The notes beneath the pieces were generated by a model. The model was given only the letters and a program-made list of their open reading frames with translations. It ran no database searches and was not told the origin of the DNA. A program made the translations under genes and the position numbers. Below, piece by piece: positions 6,587 to 12,184 of a stretch of 12,184 bases of DNA (its first letter is position 1; each line of letters opens with the position of its first letter). Source of the DNA: an uncultured Synergistales bacterium. GTDB lineage: Bacteria; Synergistota; Synergistia; Synergistales; Aminobacteriaceae. The DNA lies in NCBI GenBank assembly GCA_905236605.1, contig CAJORD010000177.1, positions 1-12,184 of the forward strand, in the 5' to 3' direction.

Positions 6587-7915
6587 ATGGCTATGACTCA
6601 AAGAGAATTTCTTTATCTTTGTGCAAGAGGGAACGCTGAACAGATTCAGCTCGCAATAATAGAAGGAGCTAGCGTAAATCGCCGCGCAAAATTTATGGGC
6701 TCGTCAGTCCCGCCGCTGTTCGTGGCAGTGATAGAAAAAAATTATGACGCCGTGAAAGTCTTGATTAAACATAAGGCCAAGTGCATTTATGGATTTGTTG
6801 CGATAATCATGACTGAAGACGAAGAAATGCTCAAATTTATGATTGACTGCGGAGCCGATATAAATTGCTGCGATTCTCACAATCGAACGCCGCTGCTTTA
6901 CGCTTTGAATGCAAATAACGTGAAATTAGTTCAATGGTTCTTAGAGCTAGGTGCCGATGTCAACTATAGAGCAAGCGCGGGCTTCAACGCTCTTACTTAT
7001 GCGGCTTTTATGTATAACGAACAAAGCGAAATAAAATTAAACAAAAAAATTATAGAACTTTTAATGGACGCCGGCTCTGAGTATGATGAAGCCATGATGA
7101 CCGCGATAAAACTTCATAACACTGAACTCGCTCAAGTACTTCTTGACTATGGCATTGACGTTAATGAAAAATTTATAAATGATCAAAGTCTGCTCTCGAT
7201 TGCCATTCTTAATCTTGAAAAAGATAAAAATATGGACATGGTGAACCTTTTTATTAAAAATGGCGCTGATGTAAATGAAATTTTAGACTTCGGGGACGGC
7301 GTTACGACTTCAAATCTTAATATCGCGATCTCGTTAAGCGCCACAGACGCCGCCGAAGTACTTCTTGAGAATGGCGCCGATCCAAATTTCATAGATTCAA
7401 AAGGTCGTTCGCCACTAATGTACGCCGTTCTAACAAGTCTGGAGATGGTCGAAGTTCTTTTGCATCATGGCGCAAACCCGGATTTAAGCGACAAAGAGGG
7501 CCGCACGCCTTTAATGCTCGCCGTTATAGACAGCGAAACTGAAGCCGGCGTTATAAAAGCTCTGCTTGAGAATGGCGCGAACCCCGACTTGCAAGACAGC
7601 GGAGGACACACGGCCTTAATGTGGACAATCATAGATCACGATCGAGAGCCAGAATTATTTACAGCGGCTTTGATCCGAACGGGAGCAATAAGAGCTGAAC
7701 ATGGTGCCGAATGGTTTTCAACTGCAAGTTTATTCGCGGCGGCTAAGCGTGAAGTTCAGCTTCAAACGGTCAAGACACTTATAGAATATGGCGCAGACCT
7801 TTCAATTAAAGATAAAAAAGGACTGAACGCGTTTATGTTCGCAGTTATGAATTTTGATGAAGAAATAGCAGACATATTAAAATCTGCCGGAGGTTTTAGC
7901 GAACCCATAAATTAA
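6587..7915 (+). CDS. Ankyrin-repeat protein, cytoplasmic
   Basis: A 442-residue protein made almost entirely of ankyrin repeats, roughly a dozen. The clearest run from Gly263 onward: GADPNFIDSKGRSPLMYAV, GANPDLSDKEGRTPLMLAV, GANPDLQDSGGHTALMW. More degenerate copies precede these (GADINCCDSHNRTPLLYAL, GADVNYRASAGFNALTYAA) and follow (GADLSIKDKKGLNAFMFAV). No signal peptide, membrane helix or catalytic domain is visible, so it is probably an intracellular protein-binding module with an unknown partner. ATG at 6587 is chosen over the in-frame ATG at 6593 because GAGGG (6571-6575), in the last tlyA codons, sits 11 bases before it. The 6-base gap to tlyA indicates cotranscription. Base and codon character resemble its neighbours, so recent transfer is not suggested. 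It converges with the next gene across 13 bases, with no obvious hairpin terminator. Confidence 0.92.
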   Translation: MAMTQREFLYLCARGNAEQIQLAIIEGASVNRRAKFMGSSVPPLFVAVIEKNYDAVKVLIKHKAKCIYGFVAIIMTEDEEMLKFMIDCGADINCCDSHNRTPLLYALNANNVKLVQWFLELGADVNYRASAGFNALTYAAFMYNEQSEIKLNKKIIELLMDAGSEYDEAMMTAIKLHNTELAQVLLDYGIDVNEKFINDQSLLSIAILNLEKDKNMDMVNLFIKNGADVNEILDFGDGVTTSNLNIAISLSATDAAEVLLENGADPNFIDSKGRSPLMYAVLTSLEMVEVLLHHGANPDLSDKEGRTPLMLAVIDSETEAGVIKALLENGANPDLQDSGGHTALMWTIIDHDREPELFTAALIRTGAIRAEHGAEWFSTASLFAAAKREVQLQTVKTLIEYGADLSIKDKKGLNAFMFAVMNFDEEIADILKSAGGFSEPIN

Positions 7916-7928
7916 CATTTTCACTTTT

Positions 7929-8111
7929 TTAATCCGGCTCCTCACCGTAAATTATAAAATGAAAATATCGCGCTTTGTCTTCTTCGATATAGTTCACAAG
8001 TTCGTTCATGTTTTTATCGAAGGCAATTTTTTGGACTGCTATACAGTCGCACATGTTAATCAATCCTGTATCACGAATTTTTAGTATTTGAGATAAAATT
8101 TCTTCTGTCAT
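7929..8111 (-). CDS. DUF5049-like small protein (phage-associated family)
   Basis: A 60-residue protein reading MTEEILSQILKIRDTGLINM, then CDCIAVQKIAFDKNMNELVNYIEEDKARYFHFIIYG. The pattern 'Q-I-L-x-I-R-D-T-G-x-x-N-M' and 'V-Q-x-I-A ... E-L-V-x-(Y/F)-I-E-E ... Y-x-H-F-I-x-x-G' matches what I recall of the DUF5049 family, found mainly in phage and prophage genomes with no established function. The family usually has Asp-Val or Asp-Thr after NMF; here the stretch is CDC. The protein has no membrane segment or signal. The ATG at 8109-8111 has GAGGAC (complement of 8126-8131) 14 bases upstream, a weakly placed ribosome site. It is divergent from the Xre regulator gene and convergent with the ankyrin gene. 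Family assignment is from memory of the motif. Confidence 0.7.
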   Translation of the reverse strand: MTEEILSQILKIRDTGLINMCDCIAVQKIAFDKNMNELVNYIEEDKARYFHFIIYGEEPD

Positions 8112-8154
8112 TTTATTGGCTTTCTGTCCTCATAAAAATAGCTTAATCAAAAAA

Positions 8155-8160
8155 ATTATA
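8155..8160 (-). promoter_or_regulatory. Candidate -10 box for the DUF5049-like gene
   Basis: A perfect TATAAT on the minus strand, in a very AT-rich stretch about 44 bases before the start codon. The only -35-like hexamer (TTGCGA, complement of 8181-8186) is 20 bases away, longer than ideal, so the promoter is plausible but unproven. Confidence 0.45.
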
Positions 8161-8200
8161 CAAAAATTTTAATTTTTAATTCGCAATATATTCGTTCTTT

Positions 8201-8219
8201 AGCGCAGAAATGCCGCGCT
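8201..8219. repeat. Short palindrome next to the regulator promoter
   Basis: AGCGC and GCGCT form a 5-base inverted repeat with a 9-base loop, ending one base before the candidate -35 box at 8221. It lies between the two divergent genes, where a repressor operator would be expected. It is short and could be chance. Confidence 0.3.
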
Positions 8220-8220
8220 T

Positions 8221-8249
8221 TTGAAACTCGTAAATGACTATAATATATT
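8221..8249 (+). promoter_or_regulatory. Promoter of the Xre-type regulator gene
   Basis: TTGAAA (8221-8226) and TATATT (8244-8249) are separated by exactly 17 bases, a good sigma-70/sigma-A type promoter. TATAAT at 8239-8244 overlaps it but would be only 12 bases from the -35. Transcription would begin near 8256, within or just before the inverted-repeat copy at 8253-8273. Confidence 0.6.
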
Positions 8250-8252
8250 TTG

Positions 8253-8273
8253 AATCCTGTGCGGGTCATGAAA
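8253..8273 (+). repeat. Left copy of a 21-base inverted repeat flanking the regulator gene
   Basis: This 21-base stretch (AATCC, then core TGCGGGTC at 8260-8267, then TG and AAA) recurs on the opposite strand at 8615-8635 with 17 of 21 positions identical. It lies between the promoter and the start codon. The end of the site overlaps the AAAGGA ribosome site (8271-8276), and the flanking ATCCT (8254-8258) can pair with AGGAT (8273-8277). Confidence 0.6.
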
Positions 8274-8290
8274 GGATAGTGTGATATTTC

Positions 8291-8608
8291 ATGGCACGTA
8301 TTGAAAAAAAGGATTCAGACGGTATTGGAACAAGAATCAGAACTCTTCGCAAAAAGAGAGGCTGGTCGCAGTTACAACTTGCTTCTATGGTTCACATGTC
8401 AGAGTCGGCTATAGGGGGTTATGAACGAGGATACAACGAACCTTCGTTGGATATGGTCATAGCGCTTGCGAACGTTCTGGCTGTGAGCACAGATGAACTA
8501 CTTGGCCTCGAAAGCGAGGATTACGGCTGGTTCGGTGATGTAGGCTACACAGGAAGGGCTTTCTTGAAGAAAGTTTGGGAACTCCACAAGGAGCATTTTG
8601 ATTACTAA
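8291..8608 (+). CDS. Xre/Cro-CI type helix-turn-helix transcriptional regulator
   Basis: A 105-residue DNA-binding protein. The HTH_3 (Xre) domain covers about 12-72: IGTRIRTLRKKRGWSQLQLA, then MSESAIGGYERGYNEPSLDMV and IALANVLAVSTDELLGL. Recognition-helix residues lie around 36-48. The short C-terminal tail (about 73-105, GWFGDVGYTGRAFLKKVWEL) has no known sensory or peptidase domain, so dimer contact is its likely role. Such small repressors are typical of prophage, ICE and toxin-antitoxin loci. The start at 8291 is the first possible one, since a stop lies in frame at 8282-8284. The only ribosome site, AAAGGA (8271-8276), is 14 bases away. It has its own promoter, is divergent from the DUF5049-like gene, and lies between two inverted-repeat copies that may be its operators. 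Its targets are unknown. Confidence 0.93.
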   Translation: MARIEKKDSDGIGTRIRTLRKKRGWSQLQLASMVHMSESAIGGYERGYNEPSLDMVIALANVLAVSTDELLGLESEDYGWFGDVGYTGRAFLKKVWELHKEHFDY

Positions 8609-8614
8609 ATAATT

Positions 8615-8635
8615 TTGCAAGACCCGCATGGGATT
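8615..8635 (-). repeat. Right copy of the 21-base inverted repeat flanking the regulator gene
   Basis: This is the reverse-oriented partner of the site at 8253-8273, sharing the TGCGGGTC core (here read as GACCCGCA at 8621-8628 on the plus strand). It starts 6 bases after the regulator stop codon. The 7-base GCGGGTC/GACCCGC pairing could also form a long-range stem in the transcript. Confidence 0.6.
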
Positions 8636-8664
8636 TGTATAAATTAAAAAAATAAATCCTCATG
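8627..8664. repeat. Imperfect hairpin downstream of the regulator gene
   Basis: CATGGGATTT (8627-8636) and AAATCCTCATG (8654-8664) are complementary apart from one unpaired base, with a 17-base AT-only loop apart from one G. It overlaps the right inverted-repeat copy. It lies between the convergent regulator and mfd genes and could help end transcription. No T-run follows directly, so it is not a standard intrinsic terminator. Confidence 0.4.
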
Positions 8665-8725
8665 AAATATTGTAAAATTCACTTTTTATAAACAGAATGC
8701 TCGCTTGTATCTGTGAAAATTTATA

Positions 8726-11700
8726 TCACGCAATAAATTTAATGTTGCGGCCAAGAGCTTTGAGATATTTTTTGAAATTAGCCGGGATTTCTGGGCCTTT
8801 ATGTTTAATTTTCACCATGCCCTTTCTTATTTCGACATTTTCAATTCCAAAATTGTATCCAAATTTACGAACTGCAATTTGCCCGGCGAGATATTCAACT
8901 TCATTGGGGATTTTACCAAAGCGATCGCGCATTTCATTTAACAAAGTTTCAAGCTCTTCAAATCCTAAAGCGTTTAACATTCGCCTGTAAATTGTAATTC
9001 TAACGTCGTCTTGTGGAATATAATTTTCAGGAATAAAGCCGCTGCCTCTGTCCGAATCGATTTCGACTTCGGGTTTTTCATCAATACCACGTAATTTATT
9101 AATTTCTTGTTCGAGCATCTTGTAAAACAAATTAAAGCTGCTGTTGTGTGAATTACCGTGCTGTTGAGTTCCGCCAATTTCGCCGCTGCCTCTAATATCT
9201 AAATCTCTGCGTGCAATTTCATAACCGGATCCCAAATCTGTCATAGTGGCAATAGCTTCCAAACGTTCTCGTGTGTCGCGATTCAGTGAGGATTTATTTG
9301 GATAAAAGAAATAAGCAAAAGCCTTTTCGCCACGGCGTCCAACGCGTCCACGAAGTTGATACATTTGAGCAAGTCCAAGTTCTTCAGCGTTATCTATGAT
9401 AATTGTATTAGCGCGTCCGACGTCAAGACCGCTCTCAATTATAGTGGTTGCAAGCAAAATATCTATATTTCCTAAATAAAAATCCAACATTGTAGCTTCG
9501 AGTTCTTTCTCTTTCATTTGCCCGTGAGCCTTTTGAATTTTTGCTTCAGAAAAGAAAGCTCGCAGCATGGTTTCATACTCTGGCATTCGTGAAATTTTGT
9601 TTGACAAGAAATAAACTTGACCACCGCGATTTAATTCGTAAGTTATAGCGCGGCGAATAGTTCCGGGGTTCCATTGTCCTGTAAGAGTAGCGACGGGCAA
9701 ACGATCTTCGGGCGGCGTCGATAAGACTGAAATACTACGAAGCCCACGCAGCGACATTGCAAGAGTACGCGGGATTGGTGTTGCCGACAAGCTCAATATA
9801 TCGACCGCACCATAAGTCTTCTTCAGGCTTTCTTTGTGCATGACCCCGAAGCGATGTTCTTCATCTACAATCAAAAGTCCAAGTTTCTTAAACGAAATTC
9901 CTTTTTGTAGTAATTTGTGCGTGCCGATTAAAATATCAATCTTGCCTTCAGACGCTGCCTTAATCGTTTCTTTTGACTGCTTCGGAGTTATAAATCGCGA
10001 TAATAATCCAACATTCACAGGGAAGCCTGATAATCTCGATTGGAAAGTTGCAAAATGTTGTTGAGCTAGTATCGTCGTCGGCACAAGCACACAGACTTGA
10101 AAGCCTGCCATTACAATTCTAAACGCTGCTCGCAATGCAACTTCAGTTTTTCCAAATCCAACATCACCAACGATAAGACGATCCATTGGATACGGGCTCG
10201 AAAGGTCTTTCATAATTTCGCTGATTGCCTTTAACTGGTCGGCTGTCTCATTGTATGGAAAGGCTTTTACAAAATCATCATACATTGAATCAGGTTCGGG
10301 GAATGGCTCACGGCGTTCAAGTTCACGGTGTGCAAAAATTTCCATCAAGATTTTGGCTTCTTCTTTAGCTCGCTCTTGAGTTTTTGCGGCGTTTTTCTTC
10401 CATGCTTTGCCTTTGAGAGTATCCAATTTTACATCTTCGCTTTCATGTTCACGAAGTCCAGTTAGCTTGTAAGATTGTAAAACTGGAATTAAAAGTTGTT
10501 GATCGCCGGCGAACTCTATCACAAGGACATCGAGAGGCACGCCGGACGCGTTTATAGTTTGAATCCCGCGGAAAATTCCAGTTCCATAATCGTCATGAAT
10601 TACTAATTGCCCCGGTGATAATTTTTCTGCATCGTTCCATTCGTTAGGCGCGCGCCATTGCGTTAATGGTACGTTTGCATTAATGCCAGATAGCTCTCTG
10701 TCAGAAATGAACGCGAGTTTTGAGTTAGTATCTATAAATCCTTCGGACAAAACACCATCATGAATTTCATACGGCAATTTTTTGAAAACTGGATTATTTG
10801 TAAAAACTTGTATCTTAAATTTATTTTTTTCGAGTTCATCGCAGATTTCAAGAATTTTTTCCGGACTTCCTTTGAACGCCGGCAATGAATCCGTCATAAA
10901 CTCGGCATTGGATTTATTGGGGTCGTTCGTAATTCGTACAACGGGCAAGGCGGCAAGCTTGTGAAAGACACTATCCCACGCGCTGACTTCGGAAGAGGCG
11001 CTAATCTCGCTATAAATCTCGTGCCAAAGCCACGTGAAAGAATTTGCCTGCGTTTCGATTTTATCCGGCTCATTCAAAATCACCATTGTATCGGCGGGGA
11101 TCAGTTCGACGGGCATTTTAATTTTAGTTTCTGTCAGACCGTGCAAAAGAATTTCATCAATAGCCATCAACTCGCTCGAACTTTTTTGCGTGTCCGGGTG
11201 ATAAGAGCCAATTCTCTCGATTTCATCATCAAAAAACTCGATTCTAATCGGCAAAGCGTAAGCAGGATCGAAAATATCCAAAATAAATCCGCGCTGAATA
11301 TATTGTCCCGGCGCCCACACTAGATTAGAACGTTTATAGCCTGCAATTTCGAGCCATGATTTAATTTTTTCAGCGTCAAATTTTTCATCGCGTCTAATGT
11401 GAAGTTCCGAACGTCCCAACATGCACGACGACATCAAAGCACCGGGTGTCGCCGTTAAAATTCCGTTCTCGTCGTTCCAACGTCGCATAGCTTCGCCACG
11501 TTCGACTAACAACGCTCTAACATCGTCCTGCGAACTTAAAGGCAATTCGTTGAGCGCAAAAATTTTCAAGTCCGGGTGAAGAGTTTTGTAATCTTGAATA
11601 AAAGTCGCGGCCTGTAAAGTGTCAGGAAAAATTGCAAGCGTATGAGCGTGAGCCTTTGCGAGCCAAGCCCGAGCAGAAAGTCCTGCGCGTTCAAAGACAG

Positions 11701-11761
11701 TTTTGTTTTTTAATGAGCGATTTAATGTTTTTACTACGGATCTGTTTTTCATGAATGCCAT
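8726..11761 (-). CDS. mfd: Transcription-repair coupling factor Mfd
   Basis: Mfd is a cytoplasmic DNA translocase that removes RNA polymerase stalled at lesions and recruits UvrA. The 1011 residues are somewhat shorter than E. coli Mfd (1148) but contain every module. An N-terminal UvrB-like region spans about 1-330 (WAPGQYIQRGFILDIFDP, then LPIRIEFFDDEIERI). The CarD-like RNA polymerase-interacting domain starts near 380 (LSPGQLVIHDDYGTGIF). The helicase has Walker A GDVGFGKT (532-539), DEEH box (633-636), SATPIPRTLAMSL, TTIIESGLDVGRAN and motif VI QLRGRVGRRG (802-811). A TRCF C-terminal domain spans about 905-1000. ATG at 11761 opens MAFMKN; the in-frame ATG at 11752 is an alternative, and neither has a strong ribosome site. 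The gene is intact although an insertion element appears to lie immediately upstream. Confidence 0.97.
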   Translation of the reverse strand: MAFMKNRSVVKTLNRSLKNKTVFERAGLSARAWLAKAHAHTLAIFPDTLQAATFIQDYKTLHPDLKIFALNELPLSSQDDVRALLVERGEAMRRWNDENGILTATPGALMSSCMLGRSELHIRRDEKFDAEKIKSWLEIAGYKRSNLVWAPGQYIQRGFILDIFDPAYALPIRIEFFDDEIERIGSYHPDTQKSSSELMAIDEILLHGLTETKIKMPVELIPADTMVILNEPDKIETQANSFTWLWHEIYSEISASSEVSAWDSVFHKLAALPVVRITNDPNKSNAEFMTDSLPAFKGSPEKILEICDELEKNKFKIQVFTNNPVFKKLPYEIHDGVLSEGFIDTNSKLAFISDRELSGINANVPLTQWRAPNEWNDAEKLSPGQLVIHDDYGTGIFRGIQTINASGVPLDVLVIEFAGDQQLLIPVLQSYKLTGLREHESEDVKLDTLKGKAWKKNAAKTQERAKEEAKILMEIFAHRELERREPFPEPDSMYDDFVKAFPYNETADQLKAISEIMKDLSSPYPMDRLIVGDVGFGKTEVALRAAFRIVMAGFQVCVLVPTTILAQQHFATFQSRLSGFPVNVGLLSRFITPKQSKETIKAASEGKIDILIGTHKLLQKGISFKKLGLLIVDEEHRFGVMHKESLKKTYGAVDILSLSATPIPRTLAMSLRGLRSISVLSTPPEDRLPVATLTGQWNPGTIRRAITYELNRGGQVYFLSNKISRMPEYETMLRAFFSEAKIQKAHGQMKEKELEATMLDFYLGNIDILLATTIIESGLDVGRANTIIIDNAEELGLAQMYQLRGRVGRRGEKAFAYFFYPNKSSLNRDTRERLEAIATMTDLGSGYEIARRDLDIRGSGEIGGTQQHGNSHNSSFNLFYKMLEQEINKLRGIDEKPEVEIDSDRGSGFIPENYIPQDDVRITIYRRMLNALGFEELETLLNEMRDRFGKIPNEVEYLAGQIAVRKFGYNFGIENVEIRKGMVKIKHKGPEIPANFKKYLKALGRNIKFIA

Positions 11762-11793
11762 TCTCGTTTCGTTAATTTGCTTTTCATTCGCAT

Positions 11794-11799
11794 ATTATA
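11794..11799 (-). promoter_or_regulatory. Candidate mfd -10 box next to an insertion-sequence end
   Basis: A perfect TATAAT on the minus strand, about 32 bases before the mfd ATG. The -35 position falls in the putative insertion-element end; the best hexamers there are poor (CGGACA, complement of 11820-11825, with a 20-base spacer). The native -35 may have been displaced by the insertion. Confidence 0.5.
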
Positions 11800-11984
11800 A
11801 CTTGACAAATGGGGGAGACTGTCCGAAAACTTCCCAATAGCGAGTAACGTGAGGTAGTAATCTACAGAACTTGATCAGCAAAGCCTAAGATGATTCCAAT
11901 GTTGAGAGTTCAGAGATAACAATAAATATGCACCTTGAAAACTGAATAAAATGCGCTAAAAGTTCTGAATAATGCGGCAAATTA

Positions 11985-12013
11985 TTGCGAACAGTGTGCT
12001 TTTGAGCTAAAAT
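11985..12013 (+). promoter_or_regulatory. Candidate transposase promoter
   Basis: TTGCGA (11985-11990) and TAAAAT (12008-12013) are spaced by 17 bases, ending 35 bases before the transposase ATG. Both hexamers deviate somewhat from consensus, giving a moderate promoter. Confidence 0.45.
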
Positions 12014-12048
12014 ATAAATTGATTGAGTTGGTTCTTTGGAGGTGTCTC

Positions 12049-12184
12049 ATGCCCTATATTCAAGCAGCCATAGACAGAGATCAGATGATGGTAACAAGTT
12101 ACAATGATCTTGTTGATCCTGAGAGCATGGCATGAGTTATAGATTATTTCGTGGATTGCTTGGATCTTGCCAAGCTCGGCTTCA
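12049..12184 (+). pseudogene. IS1182-family transposase N-terminus with in-frame TGA (partial, 3' end off window)
   Basis: The start has a strong ribosome site, TTTGGAGGTGTCTCATG. The reading frame gives MPYIQAAIDRDQMMVTSYND, then LVDPESMA, then TGA (12133-12135, codon 29), then VIDYFVDCLDLAKLGF to the window edge. The second part matches the IS1182-family N-terminal signature 'xRVIDAFVDxLDLxxLGF', where Arg normally stands at the stop position. A single CGA-to-TGA transition explains the break. No start codon with a ribosome site lies just after the stop, and a frameshift would not restore the protein. Related transposases are usually around 450-550 residues, so almost all of the gene lies outside the window. 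The copy is probably inactive unless the stop is a sequencing error or is read through. Confidence 0.75.

Larger units (their letters stand above)
11811..12184 (+). mobile_element. Left end of an IS1182-type insertion sequence (partial)
   Basis: From about 11811 the sequence changes character: a GGGGGAGACTGTCCGAAAAC end typical in style of IS terminal repeats, a leader of roughly 240 bases, a promoter and a strong ribosome site, then the start of a transposase with IS1182-family features. The right end lies outside the window, so the terminal inverted repeat and any target duplication cannot be verified; the left border is estimated to within several bases. The element points away from mfd. 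The nonsense codon in the transposase suggests this copy does not transpose by itself. Confidence 0.6.

Noticed and set aside
7886..7938. GCCGGA / TCCGGC inverted repeat across the ankyrin / DUF5049 junction as a two-way terminator
   Set aside because: The stem is only 6 bases with a loop of nearly 40, and no T-run follows on the ankyrin side.
8681..8716. ACAGA / TCTGT repeat downstream of mfd as an intrinsic terminator
   Set aside because: A 5-base AT-rich stem with a 13-base loop and no proper T-tail is too weak to call.
8697..8990. 97-codon open frame on the plus strand
   Set aside because: It is antisense to the 3' end of mfd and has no ribosome site or family features; the mfd frame explains the region.
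10961..11323. 120-codon open frame on the plus strand
   Set aside because: It is antisense to the well-conserved mfd gene and shows no recognisable domain.
11802..11807. Perfect TTGACA on the plus strand next to the IS edge
   Set aside because: No -10-like hexamer lies 16-18 bases downstream, so it is unlikely to be a working promoter by itself.
11838..11866. Faint similarity to the 16S rRNA 'GAGTAACG...GTAATCT' region
   Set aside because: Similarity stops after about 25 bases with several mismatches, and neighbouring sequence does not continue as rRNA.

Overview
This window looks like the chromosome of a flagellated, moderately AT-rich bacterium that makes isoprenoids by the MEP (DXP) route. 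The order flbD-motA-motB-(small gene)-fliL, strong GGAGG-type ribosome binding sites, a dxs-tlyA pair and a Mfd of just over 1,000 residues would fit Synergistota or a Clostridia-like Bacillota lineage. I lean to the former, but the sequence alone does not settle it. I saw no rRNA, tRNA or CRISPR array.

Left part (1-2441, minus strand): a flagellar stator operon read right to left as flbD, motA, motB, a HicB-like small protein, and fliL, which runs off the left edge. Spacings are tight (24 bases, a TAATG overlap, 10 bases, 24 bases). MotA and MotB form the ion-driven stator, FliL is its membrane partner, and FlbD is the small protein that usually accompanies them. The HicB-fold gene has no HicA toxin beside it and is the unexpected member.

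Middle part (2563-7915, plus strand): a divergent, head-to-tail block starts from the 2442-2562 intergenic region. It holds a 460-residue GAF-like protein with no output domain, dxs (first enzyme of the MEP pathway), tlyA (rRNA 2'-O-methyltransferase, overlapping dxs by 14 bases) and a 442-residue ankyrin-repeat protein starting 6 bases after tlyA. The gaps are so small that these four are probably one transcript.

Right part (7916-12184): a small accessory patch lies between the ankyrin gene and mfd. It has a DUF5049-like phage-type small protein (minus) divergent from a 105-residue Xre-type repressor (plus). The repressor gene is tightly bracketed by two copies, in inverted orientation, of a 21-base sequence with core TGCGGGTC. 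Then comes a complete mfd (transcription-repair coupling factor, minus strand). Just upstream of mfd is what appears to be the left end of an IS1182-type insertion sequence. Its transposase has an in-frame TGA at codon 29, and its outer end lies about 12 bases beyond the likely mfd -10 box. No gene-free stretch exceeds about 290 bases; the longest, 11762-12048, is mfd promoter plus IS leader.
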